A stretch of 64,000 nucleotides of DNA from Pedobacter sp. Hv1. Its GTDB lineage: Bacteria; Bacteroidota; Bacteroidia; Sphingobacteriales; Sphingobacteriaceae. The stretch covers positions 558,001 through 622,000 of the forward strand of contig NZ_LLWP01000004.1 of NCBI RefSeq assembly GCF_001412215.1, given 5' to 3'. This document shows, one piece after another, positions 36,496 to 45,518 of this stretch. The number at the start of each line of letters is the position of its first letter. Position 1 is the stretch's first letter. The position numbers were made by a program, and so were the translations under genes. A model generated the notes under the pieces. It made no database searches, was not told the DNA's origin, and saw only the letters and a list, made by a program, of their open reading frames with translations.

Positions 36496-37554
36496 ATGAG
36501 TACAGTATCTCTATATAAACATCCTAAAATTTTTAAGCTAGAAAACGGTAAAAAGCTCCGTAACCTAGAAATTGCCTATCAGACTTTTGGCAAATTAAAT
36601 GCTAAAAAAGACAATGTAATTTGGGCTTGCCATGCGCTTACCGCTAATGCAGATGTATTAGACTGGTGGAAAGGATTATTTGGCACCAGTGCTTTGTTCA
36701 ATCCTGACGAGCATTTTATCATCTGTGCAAATATTTTAGGTTCTAACTATGGCACTACAAATCCTTTAAGCAACAACCCAATTACCGGACAGCCTTATTA
36801 TTTGTCGTTTCCAGAGTTTACCATTAGAGATTTAGCAGCTGCACATCATTTATTGGCCAACCATTTAAGTATAAGTACCATCAAAGTTTTAATTGGAGGT
36901 TCTTTAGGCGGTCAACAAGCTTTAGAGTGGTCACTAGCAAAAACGCAAACCATCGAAAATTTAATTTTAGTAGCTACAAACGCTGTTCATTCTCCATGGG
37001 GCATTGCTTTTAACGAGAGCCAGCGTTTAGCCATTAGTGCCGACCGAACTTTTTATGCCAACCAACCAACTGGTGGTTTAAAAGGTTTGAAGGTTGCCCG
37101 TAGCATTGCTTTACTGTCATACCGTACCTACGAAGCTTATTCAGCAACACAATTAGAGAGTGTAAATGATAAAACAGGTGCTTATAGAGCAGCTTCTTAT
37201 CAGAACTATCAGGGCGAAAAATTGTGTAAACGTTTCAATGCTTATAGCTATTGGTATTTGAGCAAAGCGATGGATAGCCATAATGTAGGTCGTGGTAGAA
37301 AGAGCATTGTAGCTGCACTAGCAGAAGTGAAAGCCAATACATTGGTTATTGGAATTGAAAACGACATTCTCTTCCCGATCAGCGAACAACAGTTTTTGGC
37401 CGAGCATATTAACAACGCCGAATTTAGCAGCATTAATTGCGCTTATGGTCATGATGGCTTTTTAATTGAAACAGATAAATTAACAAATATCATTGGTCAT
37501 TTTTTGAAGGAAAGCATCAATAAAAAGATCATCAAATTGCAACAGACAGCCTAA
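36496..37554 (+). CDS. metX: Homoserine O-acetyltransferase
   Basis: The 352-residue alpha/beta hydrolase-fold protein has the nucleophile motif IGGSLGGQQALEW (Ser136), the catalytic Asp in IENDILFPISEQ and the His in YGHDGFLIE. It also shows LSNNPITGQPY, conserved in MetX. It transfers acetyl from acetyl-CoA to homoserine. Together with metY before it and homoserine dehydrogenase after it, it forms the direct sulfhydrylation route to homocysteine. Confidence 0.95.
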   Translation: MSTVSLYKHPKIFKLENGKKLRNLEIAYQTFGKLNAKKDNVIWACHALTANADVLDWWKGLFGTSALFNPDEHFIICANILGSNYGTTNPLSNNPITGQPYYLSFPEFTIRDLAAAHHLLANHLSISTIKVLIGGSLGGQQALEWSLAKTQTIENLILVATNAVHSPWGIAFNESQRLAISADRTFYANQPTGGLKGLKVARSIALLSYRTYEAYSATQLESVNDKTGAYRAASYQNYQGEKLCKRFNAYSYWYLSKAMDSHNVGRGRKSIVAALAEVKANTLVIGIENDILFPISEQQFLAEHINNAEFSSINCAYGHDGFLIETDKLTNIIGHFLKESINKKIIKLQQTA

Positions 37555-37675
37555 GAGGGGTTGTGGGTTATAGGTTATGAGTTGCAGGTTACGAGTTATA
37601 AGAGCAAAGATTTGAGACTTGAGATTAACAATTGAAACTATTTCCTATTCCCTATTTACTATTTCCTATAAAAAA
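37555..37675. repeat. Quasi-periodic word repeats between metX and hom
   Basis: Two blocks are present: variants of GGTTATGAGTT (37560-37605) and of CTATTTCCTATTC (37637-37669). The 14-mer ACTATTTCCTATTC (37637-37650) has its exact reverse complement at 47320-47333 after the MlaD-family gene. No gene or terminator is visible, so metX and hom may still be co-transcribed. Confidence 0.7.
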
Positions 37676-37713
37676 CAATAAAATTTAAAACAAGAGTAAG
37701 AACAAATTATAAC

Positions 37714-38955
37714 ATGAGTAAGAAACTTAAGATCGGATTATTTGGGTTTGGTGTGGTTGGACAAGGATTACACGACATTATCCGTGGACAAAACTTAAAC
37801 CTAGAGGTAGTTAAAATTGCCATTAAAAACCCTGAAAAGAAACGCAGTTTAGATGCAAACCTTTTCACTACAGATCATAATGAGATTTTAAACAATCCAG
37901 AAATAAATACCATTGTTGAGCTAATTGACGATGCAGACGCAGCCTTTAAAATTGTAAGAACAGCATTAAGCAACGGTAAAAATGTGGTGTCGGCCAATAA
38001 AAAAATGATTGCTACACATTTAGAAGAACTTGTAAAATTACAGGCTCAACATGGCACTTCTTTACTGTACGAAGGTGCAGTATGTGGCAGTATTCCAATT
38101 ATCAGAAACCTGGAAGAATACTATGACAATGAACTTTTACATGGCATTAGTGGTATTTTTAATGGCTCATCAAATTATATTCTATCTAAAATATTTAACG
38201 AAGGTTTGGCTTATGATACCGCTTTAAAGCAGGCGCAAGATTTAGGTTTTGCAGAAACTGATCCAATTTTAGACGTTGGAGGTTACGATCCTAAATTTAA
38301 ACTGACCATTGCTACCGCACATGCCTATGGTTTGTTTATCAATCCTGATAAAATTTTAAACGTTGGAATTCAGAATATTTCTGATGCTGATATCCAGTAT
38401 GCTAGAGAAAAGAACTTCAAGATTAAATTGGTACCAACTGCACGTAAAATAAGCACCAAGCAAGTGGTTACTTTTGTACTACCAAAATTTGTTAAGGCAG
38501 ACGATTTTCTTTTCAATGTAGAGAACGAATACAATGGAGTAACCGTACAGGCTGCTTTTGCAGATAAGCAATTCTTTTTTGGCAAAGGTGCAGGTGGCCA
38601 TCCTACAGGAGCTGCAGTATTGTCTGATATTGCTGCACTTCGTTACGATTACCGTTATGAATATAAAAAATACCACCAGCAAAATGGCTTGATCCATACA
38701 GATAAAGTAAGTATCGAAGTTTATTTACGCTATGTGCACGAGTACACGATTGAAAAATTAGAGATCGAAAATATCTCTGAGCGTTTCGCTCGTAATGATT
38801 ATAAGTATGTAATTGGTAACATCAGTTTAAAAAATCTAATTGCCAACCGCGATTTGCTTTTAAACAAAGATGTCTTCATCGCACAAACAGGCAAATTAAG
38901 CTATAGTCAACAAGACATAGCAGCAATTGCCGAAGAGGGTGTGCTTGTCAACTAA
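37714..38955 (+). CDS. hom: Homoserine dehydrogenase
   Basis: The 413-residue protein has an N-terminal NAD(P)-binding motif LFGFGVVGQG (residues 9-18), the conserved SANKKMIA with catalytic Lys, and GAVCGSIPIIRNLEEYYDNE of the homoserine-binding domain. There is no aspartokinase fusion. The C-terminus may hold a degenerate ACT-like region. The enzyme reduces aspartate semialdehyde to homoserine, the substrate of metX upstream. It lies 159 bases after metX across a word-repeat region. Confidence 0.94.
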   Translation: MSKKLKIGLFGFGVVGQGLHDIIRGQNLNLEVVKIAIKNPEKKRSLDANLFTTDHNEILNNPEINTIVELIDDADAAFKIVRTALSNGKNVVSANKKMIATHLEELVKLQAQHGTSLLYEGAVCGSIPIIRNLEEYYDNELLHGISGIFNGSSNYILSKIFNEGLAYDTALKQAQDLGFAETDPILDVGGYDPKFKLTIATAHAYGLFINPDKILNVGIQNISDADIQYAREKNFKIKLVPTARKISTKQVVTFVLPKFVKADDFLFNVENEYNGVTVQAAFADKQFFFGKGAGGHPTGAAVLSDIAALRYDYRYEYKKYHQQNGLIHTDKVSIEVYLRYVHEYTIEKLEIENISERFARNDYKYVIGNISLKNLIANRDLLLNKDVFIAQTGKLSYSQQDIAAIAEEGVLVN

Positions 38956-38985
38956 TTAATTACTTTTTGTTTTGTTTTGATAGTA

Positions 38986-39013
38986 AAAAGCCTCGATGGG
39001 TGTCGAGGCTTTT
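38986..39013. terminator. Bidirectional terminator between hom and the small-protein gene
   Basis: AAAAGCCTCGA/TCGAGGCTTTT with a 6-base loop, flanked by A/T tails on both strands. It lies 30 bases after the hom stop and 13 bases after the stop of the minus-strand 43-codon gene. Confidence 0.88.
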
Positions 39014-39025
39014 GCTATTGTTTAG

Positions 39026-39157
39026 TTATTTGATCCGATGTGCAACATGTGCTTTTCCATCTTTTACGCCCATCTTAAAAATATCTATGGTGAGCTTATA
39101 TGCAAAAGGTGCAAGTACAATCAGTAGTGAAGTTAAAAGTGTTCTTTTCTTCTTCAT
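39026..39157 (-). CDS. Small membrane or exported protein, 43 residues
   Basis: The ORF starts at ATG 39157, 33 bases after the E2 gene stop, and ends just before the shared terminator. It encodes a basic head (MKKKRTLLTS), a hydrophobic helix (LLIVLAPFAYKLTIDIF) and a polar tail (KMGVKDGKAHVAHRIK). It is probably a single-pass inner-membrane peptide. No family is recognised. Position between the E2 stop and a perfect terminator supports its being a real distal gene. Confidence 0.55.
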   Translation of the reverse strand: MKKKRTLLTSLLIVLAPFAYKLTIDIFKMGVKDGKAHVAHRIK

Positions 39158-39190
39158 TGTTTCTTATTTAAATTTCTATTGACCAATATA

Positions 39191-40525
39191 CTAACTTATT
39201 TCTCTATTGATATCCCAGTTTTCTAGGTAATCGGCCACTCGGCGAACAAAAGATCCTCCTAAAGCACCATCAACTACCCTATGGTCATAAGAAAGCGAAA
39301 GGAACATCATGTGACGGATTGCAATCACATCCCCAAATTCTGTTTCTAATACAGCAGGTTTCTTTTTAATTGCGCCTACGGCCAAAATAGCCACCTGTGG
39401 TTGATTGATAATTGGTGTACCCATTACATTGCCAAAAGAACCTACGTTGGTTAAGGTAAATGTACCATTTTGTGTTTCGTCTGGTTTTAATTTAGAACCA
39501 CGAGCACGAGCAGCCAAATCATTTACTGCTTTGGTTAAACCTAATAAGTTGAGTTGATCTGCATTTTTAATTACAGGCACAATGAGGTTTCCACTAGGTA
39601 AAGCAGCAGCCATACCAATATTGATATCTTTTTTCTTAATAATCTGAGTTCCATTTACAGTCACATTGATCATCGGAAAATCTTTGATCGCTTTGCTTAC
39701 TGCTTCGATAAAGATCGGAGTAAAAGTGATTTTTTCATTTTCACGTTGTTCAAATGATTTTTTCACTTTATCACGCCACATTACCATATTGGTTACATCA
39801 GCTTCTACAAATGAAGTTACGTGTGGAGAAGTATGTTTACTCATTACCATGTGTTCGGCAATCAGTTTACGCATTCTGTCCATTTCTATAATTTCATCGC
39901 CACCACTTAAACTTGGAGCTGGCGTTGCAGCTTTTACAGGTTCAGCAGCTTTTTGAGCTGGTGCTGGTGTATCTACTTTTGGTTGAGTAACTGGTGCTCC
40001 ACCATTTTTTGCTTGAATATGATTTAAAAGATCGTCTTTGGTTAAACGACCTTCTGCACCACTCCCTTTAATCTGATCAAGTTCTGCCAACGAAATGTTT
40101 TCTTGTGCAGCAATACTTTTCACTAAAGGTGAATAAAAACGATCTGAATTTTTAAAATCTGGAGCTTCGCTTGCTGATTTGTCTTCAACAGGTAGCTGAC
40201 TTAACCCAGGTATTTCTTTTTCTATAGCTGGTGCGGGTGTTTCTTCTTGTTGAGCTGTAGGCGCAGGTGCACTTTCTGCCCCACCTTCTGTTTCTATAAT
40301 CGCAATTACAGCACCTACCTGAACCACATCGTCTGCTGCGAAAAGCTGTTTCACTAACTTACCAGCAATTGGCGAAGGTACTTCTGAATCTACTTTATCG
40401 GTTGCGATTTCCAATATGGTATCATCCAACTGGATCATATCTCCTGGTTGCTTAGTCCATTTAATGATTGTTGCTTCTGCAACACTTTCTCCCATTTTAG
40501 GTAACAATAATTCGTATTGAGCCAT
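39191..40525 (-). CDS. 2-oxo acid dehydrogenase E2 (dihydrolipoamide acyltransferase)
   Basis: The 444-residue protein has one N-terminal lipoyl domain (EIATDKVDSEVP, lipoyl Lys44), a Pro/Ala-rich linker, a peripheral subunit-binding domain at about residues 130-170 (YSPLVKSIAAQENIS and GRLTKDDLLNHI), a second linker and the catalytic domain ending in SLSYDHRVVDGALGG (His415 and Asp419). It moves acyl groups from lipoamide to CoA. Lipoyl sequence and length suggest the branched-chain (BkdB-like) or a general E2. No E1 or E3 gene is nearby, so the specificity stays open. Confidence 0.92.
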   Translation of the reverse strand: MAQYELLLPKMGESVAEATIIKWTKQPGDMIQLDDTILEIATDKVDSEVPSPIAGKLVKQLFAADDVVQVGAVIAIIETEGGAESAPAPTAQQEETPAPAIEKEIPGLSQLPVEDKSASEAPDFKNSDRFYSPLVKSIAAQENISLAELDQIKGSGAEGRLTKDDLLNHIQAKNGGAPVTQPKVDTPAPAQKAAEPVKAATPAPSLSGGDEIIEMDRMRKLIAEHMVMSKHTSPHVTSFVEADVTNMVMWRDKVKKSFEQRENEKITFTPIFIEAVSKAIKDFPMINVTVNGTQIIKKKDINIGMAAALPSGNLIVPVIKNADQLNLLGLTKAVNDLAARARGSKLKPDETQNGTFTLTNVGSFGNVMGTPIINQPQVAILAVGAIKKKPAVLETEFGDVIAIRHMMFLSLSYDHRVVDGALGGSFVRRVADYLENWDINREIS

Positions 40526-40560
40526 ATTGTTTTAATGCGTTTATAATTGGTATCTGCGCA

Positions 40561-40594
40561 CAAAAGTACGCCTTTTTACCCATTTAATTCAAAT
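40561..40594 (-). promoter_or_regulatory. Promoter of the E2 gene, inside the 3' end of cinA
   Basis: On the minus strand ATTTG (40590-40594) and TACTTTTG (40561-40568) are spaced by 21 bases. RNA would start about 32 bases before the E2 ATG. The -33 element lies within the last codons of cinA. Confidence 0.55.
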
Positions 40595-41831
40595 CTTGTT
40601 TCAAGAGATTTAGCAACATTGTTAATGCAGCAGTTGCAGAACGTTCTATATTCTGTATCCTTTTGTCGCCAAAAGTAAATAATTTAGCTACAGTTTGACG
40701 TTGGGTAGCCACTGCAATCCAAACAGTACCAACGGGTTTGCCCGGCATTCCACCATCTGGGCCTGCAATTCCACTCACCGCAATTGCATAGTCTGTTTTA
40801 AAATGTGCAACAGCACCTTCGGCCATTTCTTTTACCGTTTGCTCACTTACCGCTCCGAATTCTGTTAGCGTTTGATGTTGAACACCTAAGATAGATTCTT
40901 TTAGATCGTACGAATAGGCTACTGCTCCACCTGCAAAAACTGCAGATGAACCGGCATGTTGTGTGATTAAGTGTGCAATATAACCTCCCGTACAACTTTC
41001 GGCAGTAGAAAGTGTCAAGTTTTTGGCCTTCATTTGATCTAATATGGCCTTTTCTAAGGCAACATCTTCTTCTGCTGCTACATAAGCTTTAACTCGATCT
41101 ACAATTTGCCTTATATAAGTATTGATTTCTGCTTTTAAAGCAATTTCATCTTTGCCAATAGCACTTAAGCGTAACCTTACCTGCCCCAGTTTTGGCAAAT
41201 ACGCCAGTTTGATATAATCTGGTAAACTGTCTTCAATATCTTCAATCTGTTGAGCCAAAAATGATTCGCCCAAACCAGTGGTCAATATAGTTTGATGGAT
41301 AATGGTAGGTAGGTTGAAAGCACTTTTAATACGTGGTAAAATTTCTTCCTCCATGAGGTACATCATTTCGAAAGGTACCCCAGGCATAGCAACAAATATT
41401 TTTCCGTTTACATCAAACCACATACAAGGTGCAGTACCATTTTTATTTTTGATAACGGTACAACCATATGGCACATCGGCTTGTTTTCTATTAACCTCAA
41501 TCATTGGTCTATTTAAACGAGCAAAAATTGAGGTTACATGTTCAAGTGTAGCTTCATCACGCCTTAATGGCATATTAAAATACTTAGACATGGTTAGCTT
41601 GGTAACATCATCTTTTGTAGGACCAAGGCCTCCAGTAATTAAAATGATGTTTGCTCTTTGCTGTGCTTCGTCTAGGGCTTGCGTAATATGTTCAGCATTG
41701 TCAGAAACTGAGGTAATCTGTTTTACGCTCACTCCTATTTTATTGAGCTCCCTCCCCATCCAAGCAGAATTGGTATCTACAATTTGACCAATTAGAATTT
41801 CATCTCCTATGGTAATAATTTCTGCCAGCAT
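40584..41831 (-). CDS. cinA: CinA family protein (nicotinamide-nucleotide amidohydrolase)
   Basis: The 415-residue protein has an N-terminal MoCF-like domain (MLAEIITIGDEILIGQIVDT and ILITGGLGPTKDDVT) and a C-terminal CinA amidohydrolase domain (STAESCTGGYIAHLIT and AVSGIAGPDGGMPGKPVGTV). CinA C-domains deamidate nicotinamide mononucleotide; the N-domain is a COG1058-type ADP-ribose pyrophosphatase in some members. Full length and both motifs are intact. It starts 16 bases after the lptD stop, so the two are likely co-transcribed. Confidence 0.94.
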   Translation of the reverse strand: MLAEIITIGDEILIGQIVDTNSAWMGRELNKIGVSVKQITSVSDNAEHITQALDEAQQRANIILITGGLGPTKDDVTKLTMSKYFNMPLRRDEATLEHVTSIFARLNRPMIEVNRKQADVPYGCTVIKNKNGTAPCMWFDVNGKIFVAMPGVPFEMMYLMEEEILPRIKSAFNLPTIIHQTILTTGLGESFLAQQIEDIEDSLPDYIKLAYLPKLGQVRLRLSAIGKDEIALKAEINTYIRQIVDRVKAYVAAEEDVALEKAILDQMKAKNLTLSTAESCTGGYIAHLITQHAGSSAVFAGGAVAYSYDLKESILGVQHQTLTEFGAVSEQTVKEMAEGAVAHFKTDYAIAVSGIAGPDGGMPGKPVGTVWIAVATQRQTVAKLFTFGDKRIQNIERSATAALTMLLNLLKQDLN

Positions 41832-41847
41832 CTGATTGTATTAATTT

Positions 41848-44544
41848 TTAGTAACGTGTGTAATAACCTTTACGTTTGCTTAGTTTAAGATCTTGTAAAA
41901 TTGCGGCCTTTACTTTAATGGTAACCGAATAACTTTGATAAGCACCCAAAGGGATCCAGCTGGCACTTAAATCCCAACAGTGTAGATCTCTATAGATTGC
42001 AAAAGAGGTATAAGAAAGGTCTTTGGCCTTAAAATCGTAACCAGAATTAAACTGTATCTTCCATTTAGGGGTCAATGCAAAATCGCCGTTAAAGTTCAAT
42101 GTATTTGAAACTGTTCTTGTTTCGGGCCTACTCAATGCATTTGAGTAAGAGAAACTGTAAGAAAAGGCAAAATTCCATGGAATATTGAAATCGACAAATG
42201 CATTTGGGTCTCTACTAATTGCCTCTAATTCCGCAATCTGTTCTGGAGTTCTTGCAGCAGAATTACGGTTTCTCAGCTCCTCCATGTTCTCATTTTTCTT
42301 TTTTAATGCAGCCGGATTTAAGCTGTAATCAAATGAGAAGTTAAAACTAACTAAGCGTGGCAACTTACCACTTTTCCATACGTATTGATCAGATTCTCTA
42401 TAATTTATGGTAGTTATCTGATTAGCTCCAGTACCTGTTACAGTTTTATAATCTTCTACAGCATAAGGATTCAATGTACCTCCAAAATTAAAGCCCAATT
42501 TATCAGTAAATTGAGATCTACCACTAAAGTTTAAAAGACTCAATTTCTTTTTAGTGGGTTCTGCAAAATTATAAGAGCCCCCAATAGTTAAACCCTGTAT
42601 AATTGGAATTTTCTTCTCGCCACCATTTGTGGTGTCTTTTTTTGATTTTATTTTTAATTCGACATTATTATCTACTGAGAAACTCAAATTCGCCTGTTGG
42701 CCTCTAGATGGTCCTCCAAATGCAGCACCATCAAATATGGAATATTTTCTTTCATTACCTAAATAATCTACAATTGGTTTTTGACCTTCAACTCGTACAC
42801 TTTTACCAGGTCTGATGTCATTTGTATAATACTCTAAAGGTTTGTAATAGCCAAAATTACTTTTTGAAAAATCTGGTTTGTAGTTAAAGTTAAAAGTAGG
42901 CGTCATTACATGTCTAATGGCCTTAATTCTTCCCAGATTCTTGAATTGTTTAGTCGCATAGAGTTTGGTCGACATGTTCAATCCAATATTATACTCTCCA
43001 GCCCTTTTAAAACCACTCACCGTATCAATAGCCGTACTGTCTCCCCTTCCGGGCATCTGTATCAAACGTTGGTTAATTGTTTGAAAATACCATTTCTCAT
43101 TGTAGCCTGCGTTTGCATTAAAGTTAAAATACTGGAATAAGTTAAAAGCCAAACTTACTGGTATATTATGGTTAAAGCCGTTTCTAAATCTCTTTAAACC
43201 ACCTTTTTCAAAAAGTAGGTTTTCTTTAGTACTAACCATGTTACTAGCCTGCAAACTGTAACCAACAGTAACTTTTTGATACCATTTTTGTTTATCTACC
43301 CTTGTTTTCGAATCGAAGGGATTAATGGTAGCCATGTTTAAACTGATCTGTGGTAAGGTTAAAGTAATGGTTTTATTCTGTGTTTCTTGAGAGTGGTTTA
43401 AAGACCCTGTAAAATTGAATAGACCATCTCCAAAAACCTTTCCATAAGCAATACTTGAGCTCATGGTATTACTTGCAATTTTGCCAATATCATAAGTCTG
43501 ATTGGCACCAGTAGTTCTAAAATAATCTGAGGTTCCGGCATTAACAGAAGCTGTAAACGTGGTTCCGGGTTTGGCCATTGGATTTTGACTATGGGTCCAT
43601 CCAATATTAAAATTCTTTAACGGCTTATAACCTGGTGTACCCTCCAAACCATTACGCGAACTCGAATAATTTAAATTCACATTACCATTGTATTTGTACC
43701 TTCTTAAATAATTAGAGGTGAAAGTGAGGTCATAACTACCGTTTGTAAAAATATTACCCGTTAACCTACCGTCGAAATAGTCGTTAAATGCCATATAATA
43801 ACCACCCCCATTTAAAGAGAAACCTCTAGTTGCATCTTGGTTTGGTGTAGGTAAAATAAATCCGGATGATTTTTTATTGGGTTTTGGGAAAAATGCGAAT
43901 GGTAAAAAGAATGGAGGAATTGGAATATCTTCGATCTTTAAATAAACAGGGCCTGTAATAATTTGTGTTTCGGTAGCAATACCTTTCGAAATGAAAATCC
44001 CAAAGTGTGGGTGTGGTAAGTTACAGGTACTAAAGGTCTGTCCTTTAATATGCACTTCATTATCAGGTTGCAGCTTTCCTTGTCCACCAGAAAAATAGCC
44101 TCCCTGCTGTTCTGTAAAAACACCGAATACCAAGCCTTTACCTGTTTTGGTATTGTAACTTAATGAATCGGCAATGGAAGTACCTTGATCTGCTGTTTTA
44201 AAAATCGGACGTCCTACATATTTCCCATTTTTATTTTTTACCCCTCTTGCAAAAATGGTATTGTTTTCAGTGTCGTATCTAATATAATCGGCATTCAATT
44301 CAAAATCTTGGTAAATCACCCTCGCTTCGCCGTAGAGGTACATAATTTTGGTTTTTCTATCTGTATAGATGGAATCCTTAGCTTTATACACGACTTTAAG
44401 ATCATTTTTACCTTTTTTAGCAGTATCAGTTTGTTTAGCTACCATTTGTAAAAACGAATAATTGGAAAAGGCTTTGGCGGTTTTACCAACAGTTGTTAGT
44501 AAAAGAACGGCAATAATAAAAATGATATTCTTTAAAAGTTTCAA
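41848..44544 (-). CDS. lptD: LPS-assembly protein LptD (Bacteroidota type)
   Basis: The 898-residue protein has a signal peptide (MKLLKNIIFIIAVLLLTTVG), an OstA/LptA-like beta-jellyroll near residues 45-200 (MYLYGEARVIYQDFELNADY) and a long C-terminal beta-barrel that ends in an aromatic residue (KGYYTRY). It inserts LPS into the outer leaflet of the outer membrane. The start is TTG at 44544; upstream in-frame reading reaches a stop without ATG. It is divergent from two amidases, which groups envelope-biogenesis genes. Confidence 0.9.
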   Translation of the reverse strand: MKLLKNIIFIIAVLLLTTVGKTAKAFSNYSFLQMVAKQTDTAKKGKNDLKVVYKAKDSIYTDRKTKIMYLYGEARVIYQDFELNADYIRYDTENNTIFARGVKNKNGKYVGRPIFKTADQGTSIADSLSYNTKTGKGLVFGVFTEQQGGYFSGGQGKLQPDNEVHIKGQTFSTCNLPHPHFGIFISKGIATETQIITGPVYLKIEDIPIPPFFLPFAFFPKPNKKSSGFILPTPNQDATRGFSLNGGGYYMAFNDYFDGRLTGNIFTNGSYDLTFTSNYLRRYKYNGNVNLNYSSSRNGLEGTPGYKPLKNFNIGWTHSQNPMAKPGTTFTASVNAGTSDYFRTTGANQTYDIGKIASNTMSSSIAYGKVFGDGLFNFTGSLNHSQETQNKTITLTLPQISLNMATINPFDSKTRVDKQKWYQKVTVGYSLQASNMVSTKENLLFEKGGLKRFRNGFNHNIPVSLAFNLFQYFNFNANAGYNEKWYFQTINQRLIQMPGRGDSTAIDTVSGFKRAGEYNIGLNMSTKLYATKQFKNLGRIKAIRHVMTPTFNFNYKPDFSKSNFGYYKPLEYYTNDIRPGKSVRVEGQKPIVDYLGNERKYSIFDGAAFGGPSRGQQANLSFSVDNNVELKIKSKKDTTNGGEKKIPIIQGLTIGGSYNFAEPTKKKLSLLNFSGRSQFTDKLGFNFGGTLNPYAVEDYKTVTGTGANQITTINYRESDQYVWKSGKLPRLVSFNFSFDYSLNPAALKKKNENMEELRNRNSAARTPEQIAELEAISRDPNAFVDFNIPWNFAFSYSFSYSNALSRPETRTVSNTLNFNGDFALTPKWKIQFNSGYDFKAKDLSYTSFAIYRDLHCWDLSASWIPLGAYQSYSVTIKVKAAILQDLKLSKRKGYYTRY

Positions 44545-44560
44545 ATTCGTGTGTGAATGT

Positions 44561-44568
44561 TATTTTTG
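44561..44568 (+). promoter_or_regulatory. -7 box (TATTTTTG) of the amidase gene
   Basis: A full TAnnTTTG match in the short divergent gap. RNA would begin near 44572, which rules out starts upstream of that point for the amidase. Confidence 0.5.
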
Positions 44569-44600
44569 CAATAATGTTTATCCCAAAACGTTCAAAATTA

Positions 44601-45479
44601 ATGAAAAATATACCATTGGTTAGACCAAATGCAATTTTGGTTATATTTATTTGTGCAGCATTATGCTTGTTTGCTGATAATCAATTGCTTGCGCAAGAAT
44701 ATAAAATAAAAACAATTGTAATAGATGCGGGTCATGGAGGCAAAGATGGCAGCACCAGAGGGCTTTATTCTACAGAAAAAGATGTAGCCTTAAAAACAGC
44801 GCTTCGATTAGGCAAGCTAATTCAAGACAATGTTAAAGATGTAAAAGTGATTTTCACACGTAGTGATGATACTTTTATTCCTTTATATGAGCGCATAAAG
44901 ATGGCAAATAATGCAAAAGCGGATATTTTTATTTCGATCCATTGCAATGATATGCCAGTAAAAGCAACCCGTTATATCAGTGGTTATACCAAAAATAAAA
45001 AAGGCAAAAAAGTGCCTGTTTATAAAACCCGTTATGCCAAAAGCACCTCAACTAGAGGTGTAGAAACCTTTGTATCTGGTTTTGGCCGAGTTGATGAGCA
45101 AGATGAAGCCATTAAAAGAGAAAATGCGGCAATCTTTTTAGAGGACAATTATAAGGAAAACTATGATGGGTTTAATCCAGACGACCCTGAAAGTGCAATT
45201 ATCCTATCCTTAATGAAAAATACTTTCAGAACCCAAAGTTTAAAACTGGCCAAAATGATCCAAGATGAATATGTGAGCGTGGGTCGTGTTAATCGTGGCG
45301 TTCAGGAAAAGAGTTTGGCAGTATTAGCCAGAGCTGGGATGCCAGCTATCTTAACCGAAATTGGTTTTATTAGTAATCCTGATGAAGAGAACTACATGAA
45401 TTCTGAAGAAGGACAGAGCGAAATTACCAATTGTATATTGAAAGCAATATTAGCCTATAAACAAAGCGTAGAAATTTAG
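44601..45479 (+). CDS. N-acetylmuramoyl-L-alanine amidase (AmiA/AmiC type), copy 1
   Basis: I start at the ATG at 44601, which gives a 30-base leader after the -7 box and places the signal-anchor (NAILVIFICAALCLFADNQ) near the N-terminus. The 292-residue protein has the amidase_3 zinc motifs: IVIDAGHGGKDGS (His), the catalytic Glu region, FISIHCND (His) and LTEIGFISNPDEE (Glu). It cleaves the amide between MurNAc and the stem peptide, in the periplasm. A second paralogue follows after 39 bases. Confidence 0.93.
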   Translation: MKNIPLVRPNAILVIFICAALCLFADNQLLAQEYKIKTIVIDAGHGGKDGSTRGLYSTEKDVALKTALRLGKLIQDNVKDVKVIFTRSDDTFIPLYERIKMANNAKADIFISIHCNDMPVKATRYISGYTKNKKGKKVPVYKTRYAKSTSTRGVETFVSGFGRVDEQDEAIKRENAAIFLEDNYKENYDGFNPDDPESAIILSLMKNTFRTQSLKLAKMIQDEYVSVGRVNRGVQEKSLAVLARAGMPAILTEIGFISNPDEENYMNSEEGQSEITNCILKAILAYKQSVEI

Positions 45480-45495
45480 TTCATAATTATTTAAT

Positions 45496-45503
45496 AAATT
45501 TGC
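45496..45503 (+). promoter_or_regulatory. -7 box (TAAATTTG) before the second amidase gene
   Basis: A full TAnnTTTG match 16 bases before the ATG. It suggests that the second amidase can be transcribed on its own, in addition to read-through. Confidence 0.45.
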
Positions 45504-45518
45504 AGCAAAACACAACAA

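Noticed and set aside
38967..39182. 71-codon plus-strand ORF after hom
   Set aside because: It runs through the terminator at 38986-39013 and is antisense to the better-supported 43-codon minus-strand gene.
41302..41787. 161-codon plus-strand ORF inside cinA
   Set aside because: It is antisense to a well-supported CinA gene, has no recognisable domain, and its residue pattern is what the reverse frame of a conserved gene gives.
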